This document shows, piece after piece, positions 10,401 to 17,600 of a stretch of 27,864 bases of DNA (positions are counted from its first letter, which is position 1; every line of letters begins with the position of its first letter). The translations under genes and the position numbers were made by a program. The stretch comes from Klebsormidium nitens (lineage: Eukaryota > Streptophyta > Klebsormidiophyceae > Klebsormidiales > Klebsormidiaceae): the NCBI GenBank assembly GCA_000708835.1, contig DF237807.1, positions 1-27,864 on the forward strand, in the 5' to 3' direction. The notes below the pieces were generated by a model that searched no databases, was not told where the DNA came from, and worked only from the letters and a program-made list of their open reading frames with translations.

Positions 10401-12376
10401 CCCCCAGAGGTTGGGCATGTGGAGGTCTTCGACTGGCTTCAAGTCTCGAGGGTTCTGACAGACGCAGGAACCTGTGGAAAGCTTGGCAGTTGCAGGTGGT
10501 AAAAATGCGCGTACTGAGGTTGAAGTTTGTTTGTCAAATCCAGGTCTTCTAACGGCTGTCCATCAGCAGTGGGCGCGAAACGCTTCAGCTTTAAAATCTG
10601 GCGGGTGTGCAGATTGGTGACCTGTGTAGAGTAACGCTGAAGTCGTCTTGCTAGGCGTCCGTCGAACGCTTAGCTTTCAAGCATCTACTTTCTGTCGTCA
10701 CACATCCGTGTCGGCTTCGGCGACTCCGGAAACCCGGTAGTGCTTCTAAGAAGCAAATGTCTCGAAACCTCCGTGCTAATAGCTCGAAACGCGCGTTCGA
10801 CAGGCGTCTCCACCGTGCGCACTTGCCGGAGCAGACGTACAGGACACCGAGCGCTCCTGTTTTTCGCTCCTGTCTCACGCTTGTACTCTCTGTTTCGTCA
10901 TGAGTCCGTAATAGAAGATTAATACATTTGAGAAGCCCGGTAACCGGTTTTAGTATGAGTCCATCCGGATTCTCTGTGCAAACGCCTGGAAAGACACGTT
11001 CTGAAACGACTTTCCTCTCGCGCCGGAGCAGACGCTCAAGGAGCAGACGTTCAAGGAGACGAGCGCTCTTCTTTCTCGTTCTGTTCCACGTTTGTATCCT
11101 TTGTCTCATAAGTCCATCGAAAACCCTTGACAGCGTTTAGAAACCCGGTAGCTGTCGTGACAATCAGTTCATTCGGTTCCGCTTTTTCTGACAGCCGAAA
11201 GCACACATTCTAAAAGGGCGTCTCCCCCGTTTTGCAGTTGCCGGAGCAGACGTACAAGGAGACGAGCGGCGGCGCGATGGCCAAGGACGCGCATGCGCGC
11301 GAGGTGCGCTTCTACACGCAGCACGATGGGCGCGTGTTTCTGCATCCCGCTAGCACCAACTTCGCGGTCGGCCGCTTCGAGAGCCCCTGGCTCGTTTACA
11401 GCGAAAAAGTCAAGACGTCCAAGGTGCGCGGGCTGAAACAAAAACGTAGAGACATTCCTTACACGCACCGCCTTGGTGCAGATATTGACTTTTGATTGTT
11501 TTTTCCAATTAGCACCAGCATCGACGTCAATATCAATTTTCTGCAGTTGTATTGTTTTCCGGCGATTTCTGCCGGTTTTTGCCACTTTCATGTCTGCCAC
11601 AAAGATTGTTTCGTTTTCACGGTTCCCCACCTGCATTGAGACGTCACGCTTTTCTTTTAGCGTGTCTAATCCTCCAAGTGTCTGATGAAGCTGGAAACCG
11701 TGTGCGACGCAAAGTGAGCAACGTCGAAGGTGGAAGTGAGCAGCAACGGAGTAGGTTTTTGGACGGCAAGACGAGACTCGCTAACAATCTGAAGCTGAAG
11801 GAGACGAAGCTGTTTTGAGCAGTGGATGCCTGGTTCCTTGGATGGTTCTTCGTTATAAGGACCCAGAGAACGCGCATCTCTTCAGCCTCTGGTTTGTGCA
11901 CAGCGAGAGGCGAAAGCATTACAGTCCGTCTCCTCAAGCTGCACGTCCGTATCTGACCCTACCCGGCCTGAATACTGTTTAGAAGTCGCATTTTTAACGA
12001 TATCGGTGTGGGCAATCAAGGCGGGGCCCTCAAGTGCGCCGATGACTGGTTCGGTGCGGATGGCAACTAGACGTGGACTTAAAAGACGCGGCGCTCTCGT
12101 CGTCTGCAGATCTTCATCCGTGAGAGCAGCATGGTCCCCGCATACGCGCTCCTCCTTTTCGGCGGCGACATTTCCGTCGCCCACGAGAAGCAGAGCATTG
12201 CCATCGATAATTGGATGCGCTTTGAGGCGCCGGCCAAGATCGCCGTTCTCATCCGAGAACTGCGGAATCAGCTAGACAGACTGCTCGCAGATAAGCTAGA
12301 AAACCCTGAGATGGATGTGACGAGCCGGGGCGTGGTTGCGGCGGTGGTTAAGCTGTTGACAAATGATGGGTTCTAG
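1309..12376 (+). CDS. DExH-box ATP-dependent RNA helicase (plant DExH4/DExH7 / animal DHX57-like), 12 exons
   Basis: Model: join(1309..1479, 2500..2709, 3013..3103, 3435..3643, 4213..6893, 7526..7766, 8141..8263, 8570..8734, 9164..9595, 10094..10306, 11238..11423, 12110..12376). The coding length is 4989 nt (1662 residues), all introns are GT-AG, and the phase is kept at every junction. Seen in order: a C2H2 finger (C43, C46, H59, H64); a conserved SPKQMLSEWCQ segment (~105-115); UBA (~305-352) and a second UBA-like stretch (~385-425); RWD (~448-560); RecA1 with GQTGCGKST (692-700), TQPRRVA (724-730), DEVH (793-796) and SAT (826-828); RecA2 with ILVFLPG (1143-1149), STNVAETSLTI (1205-1215) and QRRGRAGR (1253-1260); then HA2/ratchet and a C-terminal OB fold. 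The family unwinds or remodels RNA using ATP, with a 3'-5' DEAH mechanism. The start is the first ATG after an in-frame TAA at 1279. The protein is longer than typical orthologs because of two low-complexity inserts. The precise RNA substrate and cell compartment cannot be read from the sequence. Confidence 0.88.
1480..2499 (+). other. helicase intron 1 (1020 bp)
   Basis: GT (GTGCGC) to AG (TTACCAG). It splits the zinc finger between its cysteine and histidine halves. No internal exon or RNA gene is recognised. Open frames inside it (1882-2172, 2144-2332) carry no known domain. Confidence 0.75.
2500..2709 (+). CDS. helicase exon 2: finger histidines and SPKQMLSEWCQ motif
   Basis: Encodes residues 58-127, from the acceptor TTACCAG|GAG to the donor CTG|GTAAGC. 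It begins EHIKNKH, which completes C-x2-C-x12-H-x4-H with exon 1. This exact fit is strong support for the splice pair. Next come an alanine/glutamate-rich linker and KSPKQMLSEWCQKQKRPAPK, which resembles the start of the small alpha/beta (dsRBD-like) segment found before the UBA region in this helicase group. Confidence 0.82.
3013..3103 (+). CDS. helicase exon 3: strand-rich continuation (FRCRVVIPDPKD...WWNEG)
   Basis: Encodes residues 128-157 plus one base, from the acceptor TGCATAG|GTG to the donor GAAG|GTGAGT. The peptide continues the SPKQ...KFKL segment as beta strands (MFRCRVVIPDP, DILLWWNEG), as expected of a dsRBD-like fold. The phase-1 end pairs with the phase-1 start of exon 4. Confidence 0.75.
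3435..3643 (+). CDS. helicase exon 4: helical segment and Arg/Glu/Ala-rich coiled stretch
   Basis: Encodes residues 158-227. It starts APNSEAAQQAAAVAGLHAVA, matching the family pattern in which a helix closes the dsRBD-like unit. It then continues LPDEFREQWRGLDEQ and a charged AAQRKEREQKQAERRAA stretch likely to form a helix or coiled coil. The donor CGG|GTAAGC is strong and in phase 0. Confidence 0.75.
4213..6893 (+). CDS. helicase exon 5: UBA, RWD and RecA1 domains with low-complexity inserts
   Basis: Encodes residues 228-1120 in one 2.68-kb exon. The acceptor CTCTTACAG|CGC is in phase 0, and the first peptide RTVQSVFMSEDNRQLVE resembles the family's conserved block ahead of the UBA domain. 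UBA lies at 4444-4590, a second UBA-like stretch at 4684-4800, RWD at 4870-5210, motif I at 5605-5631, DEVH at 5908-5919 and SAT at 6007-6015. An RSDGP-rich insert (about 6060-6255) sits right after RecA1, and a charged low-complexity linker (about 6345-6770) follows IPGFTHPVRELYLEDVL. The exon ends ACAAG|GTGAGG in phase 2. An upstream extension of the same frame back to 4045 exists but is judged intronic. Confidence 0.85.
6060..6255 (+). repeat. degenerate in-frame TCGGACGGTC minisatellite in the helicase
   Basis: The string TCGGACGG(T/C) and close variants recur at least five times, always in the same frame, encoding repeated (R/Q)SDG(P/W) units. The repeat expands the loop between SAT-YFG and IPGFTHPV by about 70 residues. 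The ORF stays open throughout. Confidence 0.8.
6894..7525 (+). other. helicase intron 5 (632 bp) with a decayed copy of the next exon's start
   Basis: GTGAGG donor and GCGCAG acceptor. The acceptor and first bases of exon 6 (CGCAGTTACGCCCC, 7521-) are repeated at 7355-. That copy would read into a TAG at 7391-7393. Confidence 0.7.
7526..7766 (+). CDS. helicase exon 6: start of RecA2 (ILVFLPG motif)
   Basis: Encodes residues 1121-1201. The acceptor GCGCAG|T supplies the third base of a split serine codon, so the frame matches exon 5. After a proline-rich lead it reads GAAGAILVFLPGMAEIRRLE and VLPLHGSLAGEQQRKVFD, the usual first half of RecA2 in DEAH helicases. It ends AAG|GTGAGG in phase 0. 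Confidence 0.85.
8141..8263 (+). CDS. helicase exon 7: motif V (STNVAETSLTI)
   Basis: Encodes residues 1202-1242, IVLSTNVAETSLTIDDVTYV through NRALACLE. Strong CTCTGCAG acceptor and GAG|GTGCGC donor, both phase 0. The TNxAETS(L/I)TI block contacts nucleotide and RNA in DEAH proteins. Confidence 0.88.
8570..8734 (+). CDS. helicase exon 8: motif VI (QRRGRAGR) and start of HA2 region
   Basis: Encodes residues 1243-1297, with VSQASARQRRGRAGRARPG and then FSRRTFEGMAPQQAPEVLRT, the family's transition from RecA2 to the winged-helix/HA2 region. The arginine-finger motif QRRGRAGR is complete. Phase 0 at both ends. Confidence 0.88.
9164..9595 (+). CDS. helicase exon 9: HA2 (ratchet) domain
   Basis: Encodes residues 1298-1441. 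Landmarks are LTPLGRHLARIPVDVRAGKM, LVFGAVLGCPGPAATIAAAL and KSDHLAAVAAFEGWRAA, the standard HA2 pattern of DEAH helicases (LTPLGxxLAxLPxDxxxGK; SDH...A...W). Acceptor TTGCAG|GTC and donor CAG|GTTAGT, both phase 0. The first third is strongly pyrimidine-rich, giving a serine/proline/leucine-rich stretch that may be less conserved. Confidence 0.87.
9596..10093 (+). other. helicase intron 9 (498 bp) with a decayed copy of exon 10's start
   Basis: GTTAGT donor and GACAG acceptor. Positions 9906-9925 are identical to 10091-10110, which is the real acceptor plus the first codons of exon 10. Weaker similarity extends further, and then a TGA at 9993-9995. Confidence 0.75.
10094..10306 (+). CDS. helicase exon 10: end of HA2 (ANFLSRESLQSIEASRADYL)
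   Basis: Encodes residues 1442-1512, including FRVVKAVLCAGFYPNVVRVQ, the family's I..V(I/L).AGLYPN.. block. The acceptor CATGACAG|GCC has a weak pyrimidine tract. A decayed copy of this exon's start at 9906 has a better tract but leads to a stop. Phase 0 at both ends. Confidence 0.87.
10731..11290 (+). repeat. ~200-bp imperfect tandem repeat ending inside exon 11
   Basis: Marker strings recur with a period of about 200 bp: (A/G)CCCGGTA at 10732, 10935 and 11144; GCCGGAGCAGACG at 10825, 11022 and 11240; and CTTGTACTC.../GTTTGTATCC...-TCAT(G/A)AGTCC once in each inter-copy part. The third GCCGGAGCAGACG is the coding start of exon 11. The earlier two lie within intron 10 and lack the AG dinucleotide just before the exon-like sequence. 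Confidence 0.8.
11238..11423 (+). CDS. helicase exon 11: OB-fold start (VFLHPASTNF...VYSEKVKTSK)
   Basis: Encodes residues 1513-1574. DGRVFLHPASTNF and SPWLVYSEKVKTSK match the C-terminal OB_NTP_bind domain, in which an Hx-SSxNF-type loop and a YxEKVxTSK strand are typical. The exon start is the last copy of an intronic tandem repeat (see 10731-11290). Phase 0 at both ends. Confidence 0.87.
12110..12376 (+). CDS. helicase exon 12: OB-fold end and C terminus
   Basis: Encodes residues 1575-1662 and stops at TAG 12374-12376. It reads IFIRESSMVPAYALLLFGGD, the conserved OB-fold strand (xxRDxTxVxxxALLLFGG), then WMRFEAPAKIAVLIRELRNQ and a short C-terminal helix. Acceptor GTCTGCAG|ATC, phase 0. 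Confidence 0.88.
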   Translation: MFIRESSMVPAYALLLFGGDISVAHEKQSIAIDNWMRFEAPAKIAVLIRELRNQLDRLLADKLENPEMDVTSRGVVAAVVKLLTNDGF

Positions 12377-13356
12377 AAGGATTACGACAGGGTTTGACTG
12401 GGTTTGAAGACAGCTGTATGTCAGGCGGCTTAAGGTACATGGCATGTGCACTCTGACAGTGATCGGTTGCACATGCAGCTTGGGAAAGCGCTCAGTACAT
12501 GACCAATGTGCGTGCAGCCTGGCATTCGTTTACAGGAACCCAGATTCTGGCACAGGGCTCATGTATACATCCCGCTGCATGGGCCGTTGATGTGATTCGC
12601 AATGATTTAATATGCGCGGCATATAAGGCGGCTGGATGCCTTGATGCGGCCGCGCTGGCGGATCATTCGACAGAGCACTATGGTGACGCAAGCTAGCTTA
12701 AGCGCGCAGCAATATTGCATCGGCCATGCATACATGAGTGGCCGGAACAGATCACGCTCCGGTTTGCTTAAGCCCATTGCATATGCATGTGATCTAGTTA
12801 ATGAATGGTGCCGTTCTTGTACGTTGGCACGCGTCACGCCGTGTGACGCGGCCGTACGTACTGCATTGTTATTGCAGTGCCAGCATAGCCAATTCGGGTG
12901 GCCGCGGTCGCTGGGTGCCAGTATGGCTGCCGCGCCAGTAAAAGAATGATGCGCCGCGCACGGCCCGGCGGGCGGCCACAGTTTCGCGTACTTTGATTAC
13001 ATAGCGAGTATGGACAAGGATTATTTCCGGATACTGACATGATCAAACAAAGAGATACTGAATGGACATCACTATTTTAATGGTATATGCGTTCAGATTG
13101 ATTACCGCCCAGCGCGCCGACCCGCATAATTGTAGCAAGGCATTGCCTAGGTCATCCGTACGCCACAAGTGAACCACAAAGGACCACATGTACACCTCTC
13201 TTCCAAGTTGAAGGCAAGGACGAACCAATGATTGGAACCTCTGACCGACTCCCTTCTTCCAAGTCTTTGCTTGTCCACACTCTAGCTGGCTAGCCAAGCA
13301 TGCCGCCAGCGAGTTAAAAAGGTCTACAGCAAACGCTCATAAAACTGTAGGGACGT
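12377..13356. other. convergent 3' intergenic spacer, palindrome-rich
   Basis: This spacer lies between the helicase stop (12376) and the RIF1 stop (13357), so both 3' UTRs and polyadenylation sites fall here. No standard AATAAA is clearly placed; one overlaps the RIF1 stop codon and is too close. Open frames at 12499-12949 show no domain. The sequence is rich in short perfect palindromes. Confidence 0.6.
12830..12850. repeat. inverted repeat CGCGTCAC-5nt-GTGACGCG
   Basis: Eight-base perfect arms at 12830-12837 and 12843-12850 form a short hairpin. A second one, ACTGCA...TGCAGT (12860-12878), follows at once, and GCATGTGCA...TGCACATGC lies at 12442-12476. Their function is unknown. Confidence 0.7.
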
Positions 13357-14639
13357 TTATTTCTTAGAAAAGTGGTCTGGAGCCCGCGCCCTGAGGCACG
13401 CGGCTATCTTACTACCCAGATCCGACACGAACAGCTGCGCCTCCACAAGACCCACAACATCCAAAGCATCCCACTCTGGATCCATCAGCAGCTGTTGCAC
13501 CTTATCTGCCAGCGCTACCGGCTCCCTCTCGCTGACCCTATTTCCCAAAGCTGTTCCCGCAACGCTGCGGCTGACAATGCCGAGTTGCGCGTCTCGCTGG
13601 CGCTCCGGTGAGCCGTCGGCATTTGCAACGATTGCCACCTCTCGGCTGTCGGTCCCCGGAGCCCCCTGACTCCTGGAACACTCCCCCTGCACAGGGGCCC
13701 CGGCCGCATTCCCCGGGTCCAACGGAGCAGCTACTTCGCCAATTCCTCCCAGCCCTAGTTTCCTCGGCTCGCTCCCGAGCCCGTTCGTTACCTCCTTTCC
13801 CCCGATCGTAGCATTCTCAGTCGGCTCCTCTTCCCCGCGCGCGATCCCCGCCAACCGAAGGGCGGAACGGGCGCAAGGACGGACCGGTGCCTGTTCCGGT
13901 AGAATCGCCCCGGAGTCTCCTTCCGCCGGAACCTTCGTTCCTGCGCCGTCCAATCTACTCCCAGTCACAATGTTCCCACCACCAATGTCCAAATTCCGCT
14001 CTCTTCCGCCCCCCCCTGGAATTCCGTCCTGCTGCCTGGCTTTGCTGGCCGCTTCCCGACCAGTCTCGTCCTGCGTTACCATCGGTTTTCCGCCACTCGC
14101 GGCTGCTTCAGGAATGGGCTCGACTTTCGGCCCAAGGCACCGCTTCTTCCGCTCACCGTCTCCAGACTCCCCGTTCTCTACCCCTGTGGGCGGATCGCTT
14201 CCGCGTGCAAGATCCACCCCCCTAGACTCAACCTTCATTTCCATCCCTTCCAACGGCGTGCCTTCTCTCTGCCCTTCTCCCCTCTCCTCGCCAGTCGCTT
14301 CCTCAGGGGCGGAATCAAACCCATCCCGTACACTTCTCTTCCGCGACGCTCTCAGCGAAGAGCGCACTGACTCCTGAGTCTCCGCGACCCTCACTTCCGG
14401 TTCCGCCGGACCCTCATCTTTTACCGGAAGGGAACTCTTCTGCCCGTCAGGATCGTCCTGACCGTCGATCTTGTGCGAGCGGCCACCTAGGCCGTCGATC
14501 CGGGCGTCCGAATCGGACGGCTGCGGAGCGTCATCGGCGTCCGTGGGCGTCTGCGAGACGACCGGGCTTTCCTGGCTGTTGGCGCGCCGGCGCTCCTCGC
14601 GGTCGCGGAACGCACGCAGGGCGTTGCGCACGGTCTGGA
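13357..14639 (-). CDS. RIF1: RIF1 exon 9: second half of C-terminal motif and long tail
   Basis: Encodes residues 2121-2547, ending at TAA 13359-13357. It begins VQTVRNALRAFRDREE, completing the RIF1 C-terminal motif. A disordered, charged stretch of about 350 residues follows, and then a short helical end (LADKVQQLLMDPEWDALDVV...). A second in-frame acceptor six bases upstream (exon start 14645) would add two alanines and fits the family spacing slightly better. Confidence 0.83.
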
Positions 14640-17600
14640 CTGCGGCTGTGGGGAATGCGATAGGAAAGAGTGAGCACGAATCATTGTTGATCTGTCTTTC
14701 GCGATCTTTGGTTGATTGCTAGCCAATACATGTCGGTCTAAGAAACAATGCTTGTTGAAGACATCTGCTCAGGTAGAACGGGTGAGCAGAAAGAAGGGAG
14801 ATTGGAACGGAAGCGGCAATGGAAAAAGAAACGGAAACGGCCCCGGAAAGTCTACGAGCTTGATTCGTGAGGAGTAGAGTTCGCCAGATGTTCTTTTTAG
14901 ATGATCCGAGAGTTTCTGGGCTAATTCTGGTTGTTAAAACCAAGATCGGGATCTGATCAAAGCTTCACCCTAAGCGCAATCCAAGTTAGGGTGCTCAGAC
15001 ACTTGAAGTCCCTAACAACGAAACAGTTGAGAAGCCTGAAGGAAAACGAACGAGACAGGGAGCGACCAGGTCAAAAGCGGAACGGGACACGCGGCCGGAA
15101 CGGCCTCTTTCCTGCAGAACCCTGGGCGAAATATCGGAATTGACGTGCCCAGTAAAGCGGCCTTGGAACATGGATGAACTACTGCATGCACGAACCCTCC
15201 AATCGCAGTGCATCTCCTCTTTTGCGTCATTCTTCGGTTGCAGGTCTATGTTCAAGAAAGTGGGCAGTCAATAACGCTAGGAGGGCTGCCACGTGGCGCA
15301 ACCTGAATGCAAGCTTTGCGTACCTCTGATTGGCATTCTCTTGCGGAGCTCCCCGCAGTCCATCCCTGCCAAGTCGCCCACCGTGCGCACCGCCCCCGCC
15401 AGCAGCACCTGCCTCGCCGACCGGGGCAGGTTACTCAGCACGTTCTTCACCGGTGCGTCGCTCGTCACCAGCTCCGGGAAAACCGGGCCGCTAACCGGGG
15501 GTTCCGTGGCCGGGTTAAGGGTCTGCTTAACTGCCGGGTTTATGGCGCGAATGGAGTCCTCGTTAGGGCCCGCTTCTTGGGCTTTGTTGGCGCTCGGGTT
15601 GGCGCTCGGGTTAGGGGCTGGTCCGGGAAGCGGGTCGGGGAGCGCTTCTGAAACCGGGTTGAGTGTTGCTTGGGGGGTCGGGCCAGCGCTCGGAAGGGCG
15701 CTCGGTAATCCGGTAGAGCTTACTCGGTAACCCGGGGTTTGGGCGTCAGGAGGGGAAGCGGTCGCTGTTGGCACCGGCGCTGGCTGTTCCCCCGGTGCTG
15801 AAATGGCCGGGTTAATGAGCGGGGTTTGCGGAGCCCCGGGCTGTGTCTTGGGCACCGTCTCAATTGCGGGTGTATCTATAATGACCCCCTTTTTAGAACT
15901 AGTCATGTTTGCCCCCGTTTCAAGCGCCTTCCCTGCAGCCGAATCCTGAATCACCCCGGCGCATGCCACCGGGCCCTCTTCGCCCGGTGGCAAGGCTGAG
16001 GGTTTCAGGGCTTTCTCAGCACCAGCGTCGCCGGCTCGCTCTAGTTGCCGCACCTCGTCCGGGGTTTCCTCCTGGGTCTCCGGCAGGGGCAGCGTTTCGG
16101 ACCGTTCCGCTTCGGACGCCGGAACGTTTCCGTCCTCCCTTTCAAGCGGTGCGTTTTCAGCCGGAAGCGCCCCGGTAGCAACCCCCTCCTTAACCGAGCC
16201 GTTCCCGAGCCCCCTGTCAGTAGTCCCTGCCACAGTCGGAGCGGCCCCTTTTCTCGTTTCAACTGGAGCAGAAAGAACCGCTGTGCTCTCGAAAGGCCGG
16301 ATCTGCGGGACCTCGCCTTCGCTTCCGCGAACTGATATTTGCGGAGCCTCAGCATTGGCGGCTTCGGCCACAGCAAGAGACCTGTCCTCGACATTCCGTT
16401 CCGCTCTGTTCTGATCGGTTCCTCCGTTTCCTGAGCCCCGGACCGGACCCTCGTTCGAGAGTCTGAAGAGCTTTTCCGGACTCGGGGGCCTCTGCTCAAC
16501 CGTCTGCACCCCAACCGCTACCGCACAGCCCCCGTCGTCCTGCTCGCCCGCTTTCTTCTCGACACGTGTCGGGTCGTCACTGGCCGGCACTCCTGGCTGC
16601 ACACCGCTCGCTTCGTCCACTTTGGGCGACCCTCCGCGCCTACCTGACGGCCCAGCGGTCGCTTTGACGTCAGCTTTCGGCGTCCCGGTGTGTTCCGCTC
16701 CGTCCGTTTCCACTTGAAAACCTACTGCCGGCTCACGATCGAGCTCCTTTTTCGTCTCCCCACTTTTGTCGCTCCCCAAATGCTCACCCCGTTGATCGGT
16801 GGAGCCCCCCCTAACGGGAACCCCACCCGCGCCAAAAAAAGGGACCTTCTCCTCCCTAGGCATGTCCTCACTGCTGCTCGCCTCTTTTGCTTCCTCCCCA
16901 TCTATCTCCATCTCGTCGTCCCCCCCCTTCTCCCCACCAATGACTACCCCCCGGAGCGCAGTCGGGCCGTCACCATTCTCATTTCCAGCCCCTCTCCCCC
17001 CGGCATCTTCTGGATCCATATCCACCCCCCCCCTGATCAACGCCGCCCCAGACACCCCTGCCCCAGTCGGAAGGCTCTCGAACCCCGTCCGCGCTTCCTC
17101 ACCCCCGAAGACCGACGACGCCTTTTCCGCCACCCCTAGTTGCACGGGCGGCTCCTCCTCGTCCTGCGTTTCGGACGCCCAGGGCGCCTGGCTGGCGTCC
17201 AGATTGGTGTACGTACTGACGCCCCGCCGCTGCTGCTGCTGCTCCGCGCGGGCCTCCCTCTGGCGCTCCGTCAAGGGGCCCTTGTGACGCTTCTGCGGAG
17301 ACAACGAGCACAGTGAGAGCTTCTCTTACTCAGACGCTGAAAGGGGCGCACTGAGAGCTTTCCGGCTGTTGCTTTCTTCCTAAACTCTTTCTTTGAGCCC
17401 GGCCATTGATTTTGGCGGTAGGAAAGTCCCGTAAGAATGGTTTGTCCCCTTGAATAGGACGGGAAAATGAGCGTCTCTTTTCTGTTCATAAGAAGTTTCT
17501 CTCCGCTCTTACGTTCAACATGAACACCAGCAAAAAAGCAAACCGTGATTGCAACACCTTCAAAGGAAGCGCAAAACACATTCAGCAAACCTTCAAGGGA

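Noticed and set aside
12499-12949. Open frames in the convergent spacer
   Set aside because: Low-quality, overlapping frames in several phases with no domain. The sequence is palindrome-rich rather than coding-like.
16620-17290. Plus-strand proline/serine-rich frames opposite RIF1 exon 8
   Set aside because: They mirror the Gly/Glu-rich disordered region on the coding strand and have no independent support.
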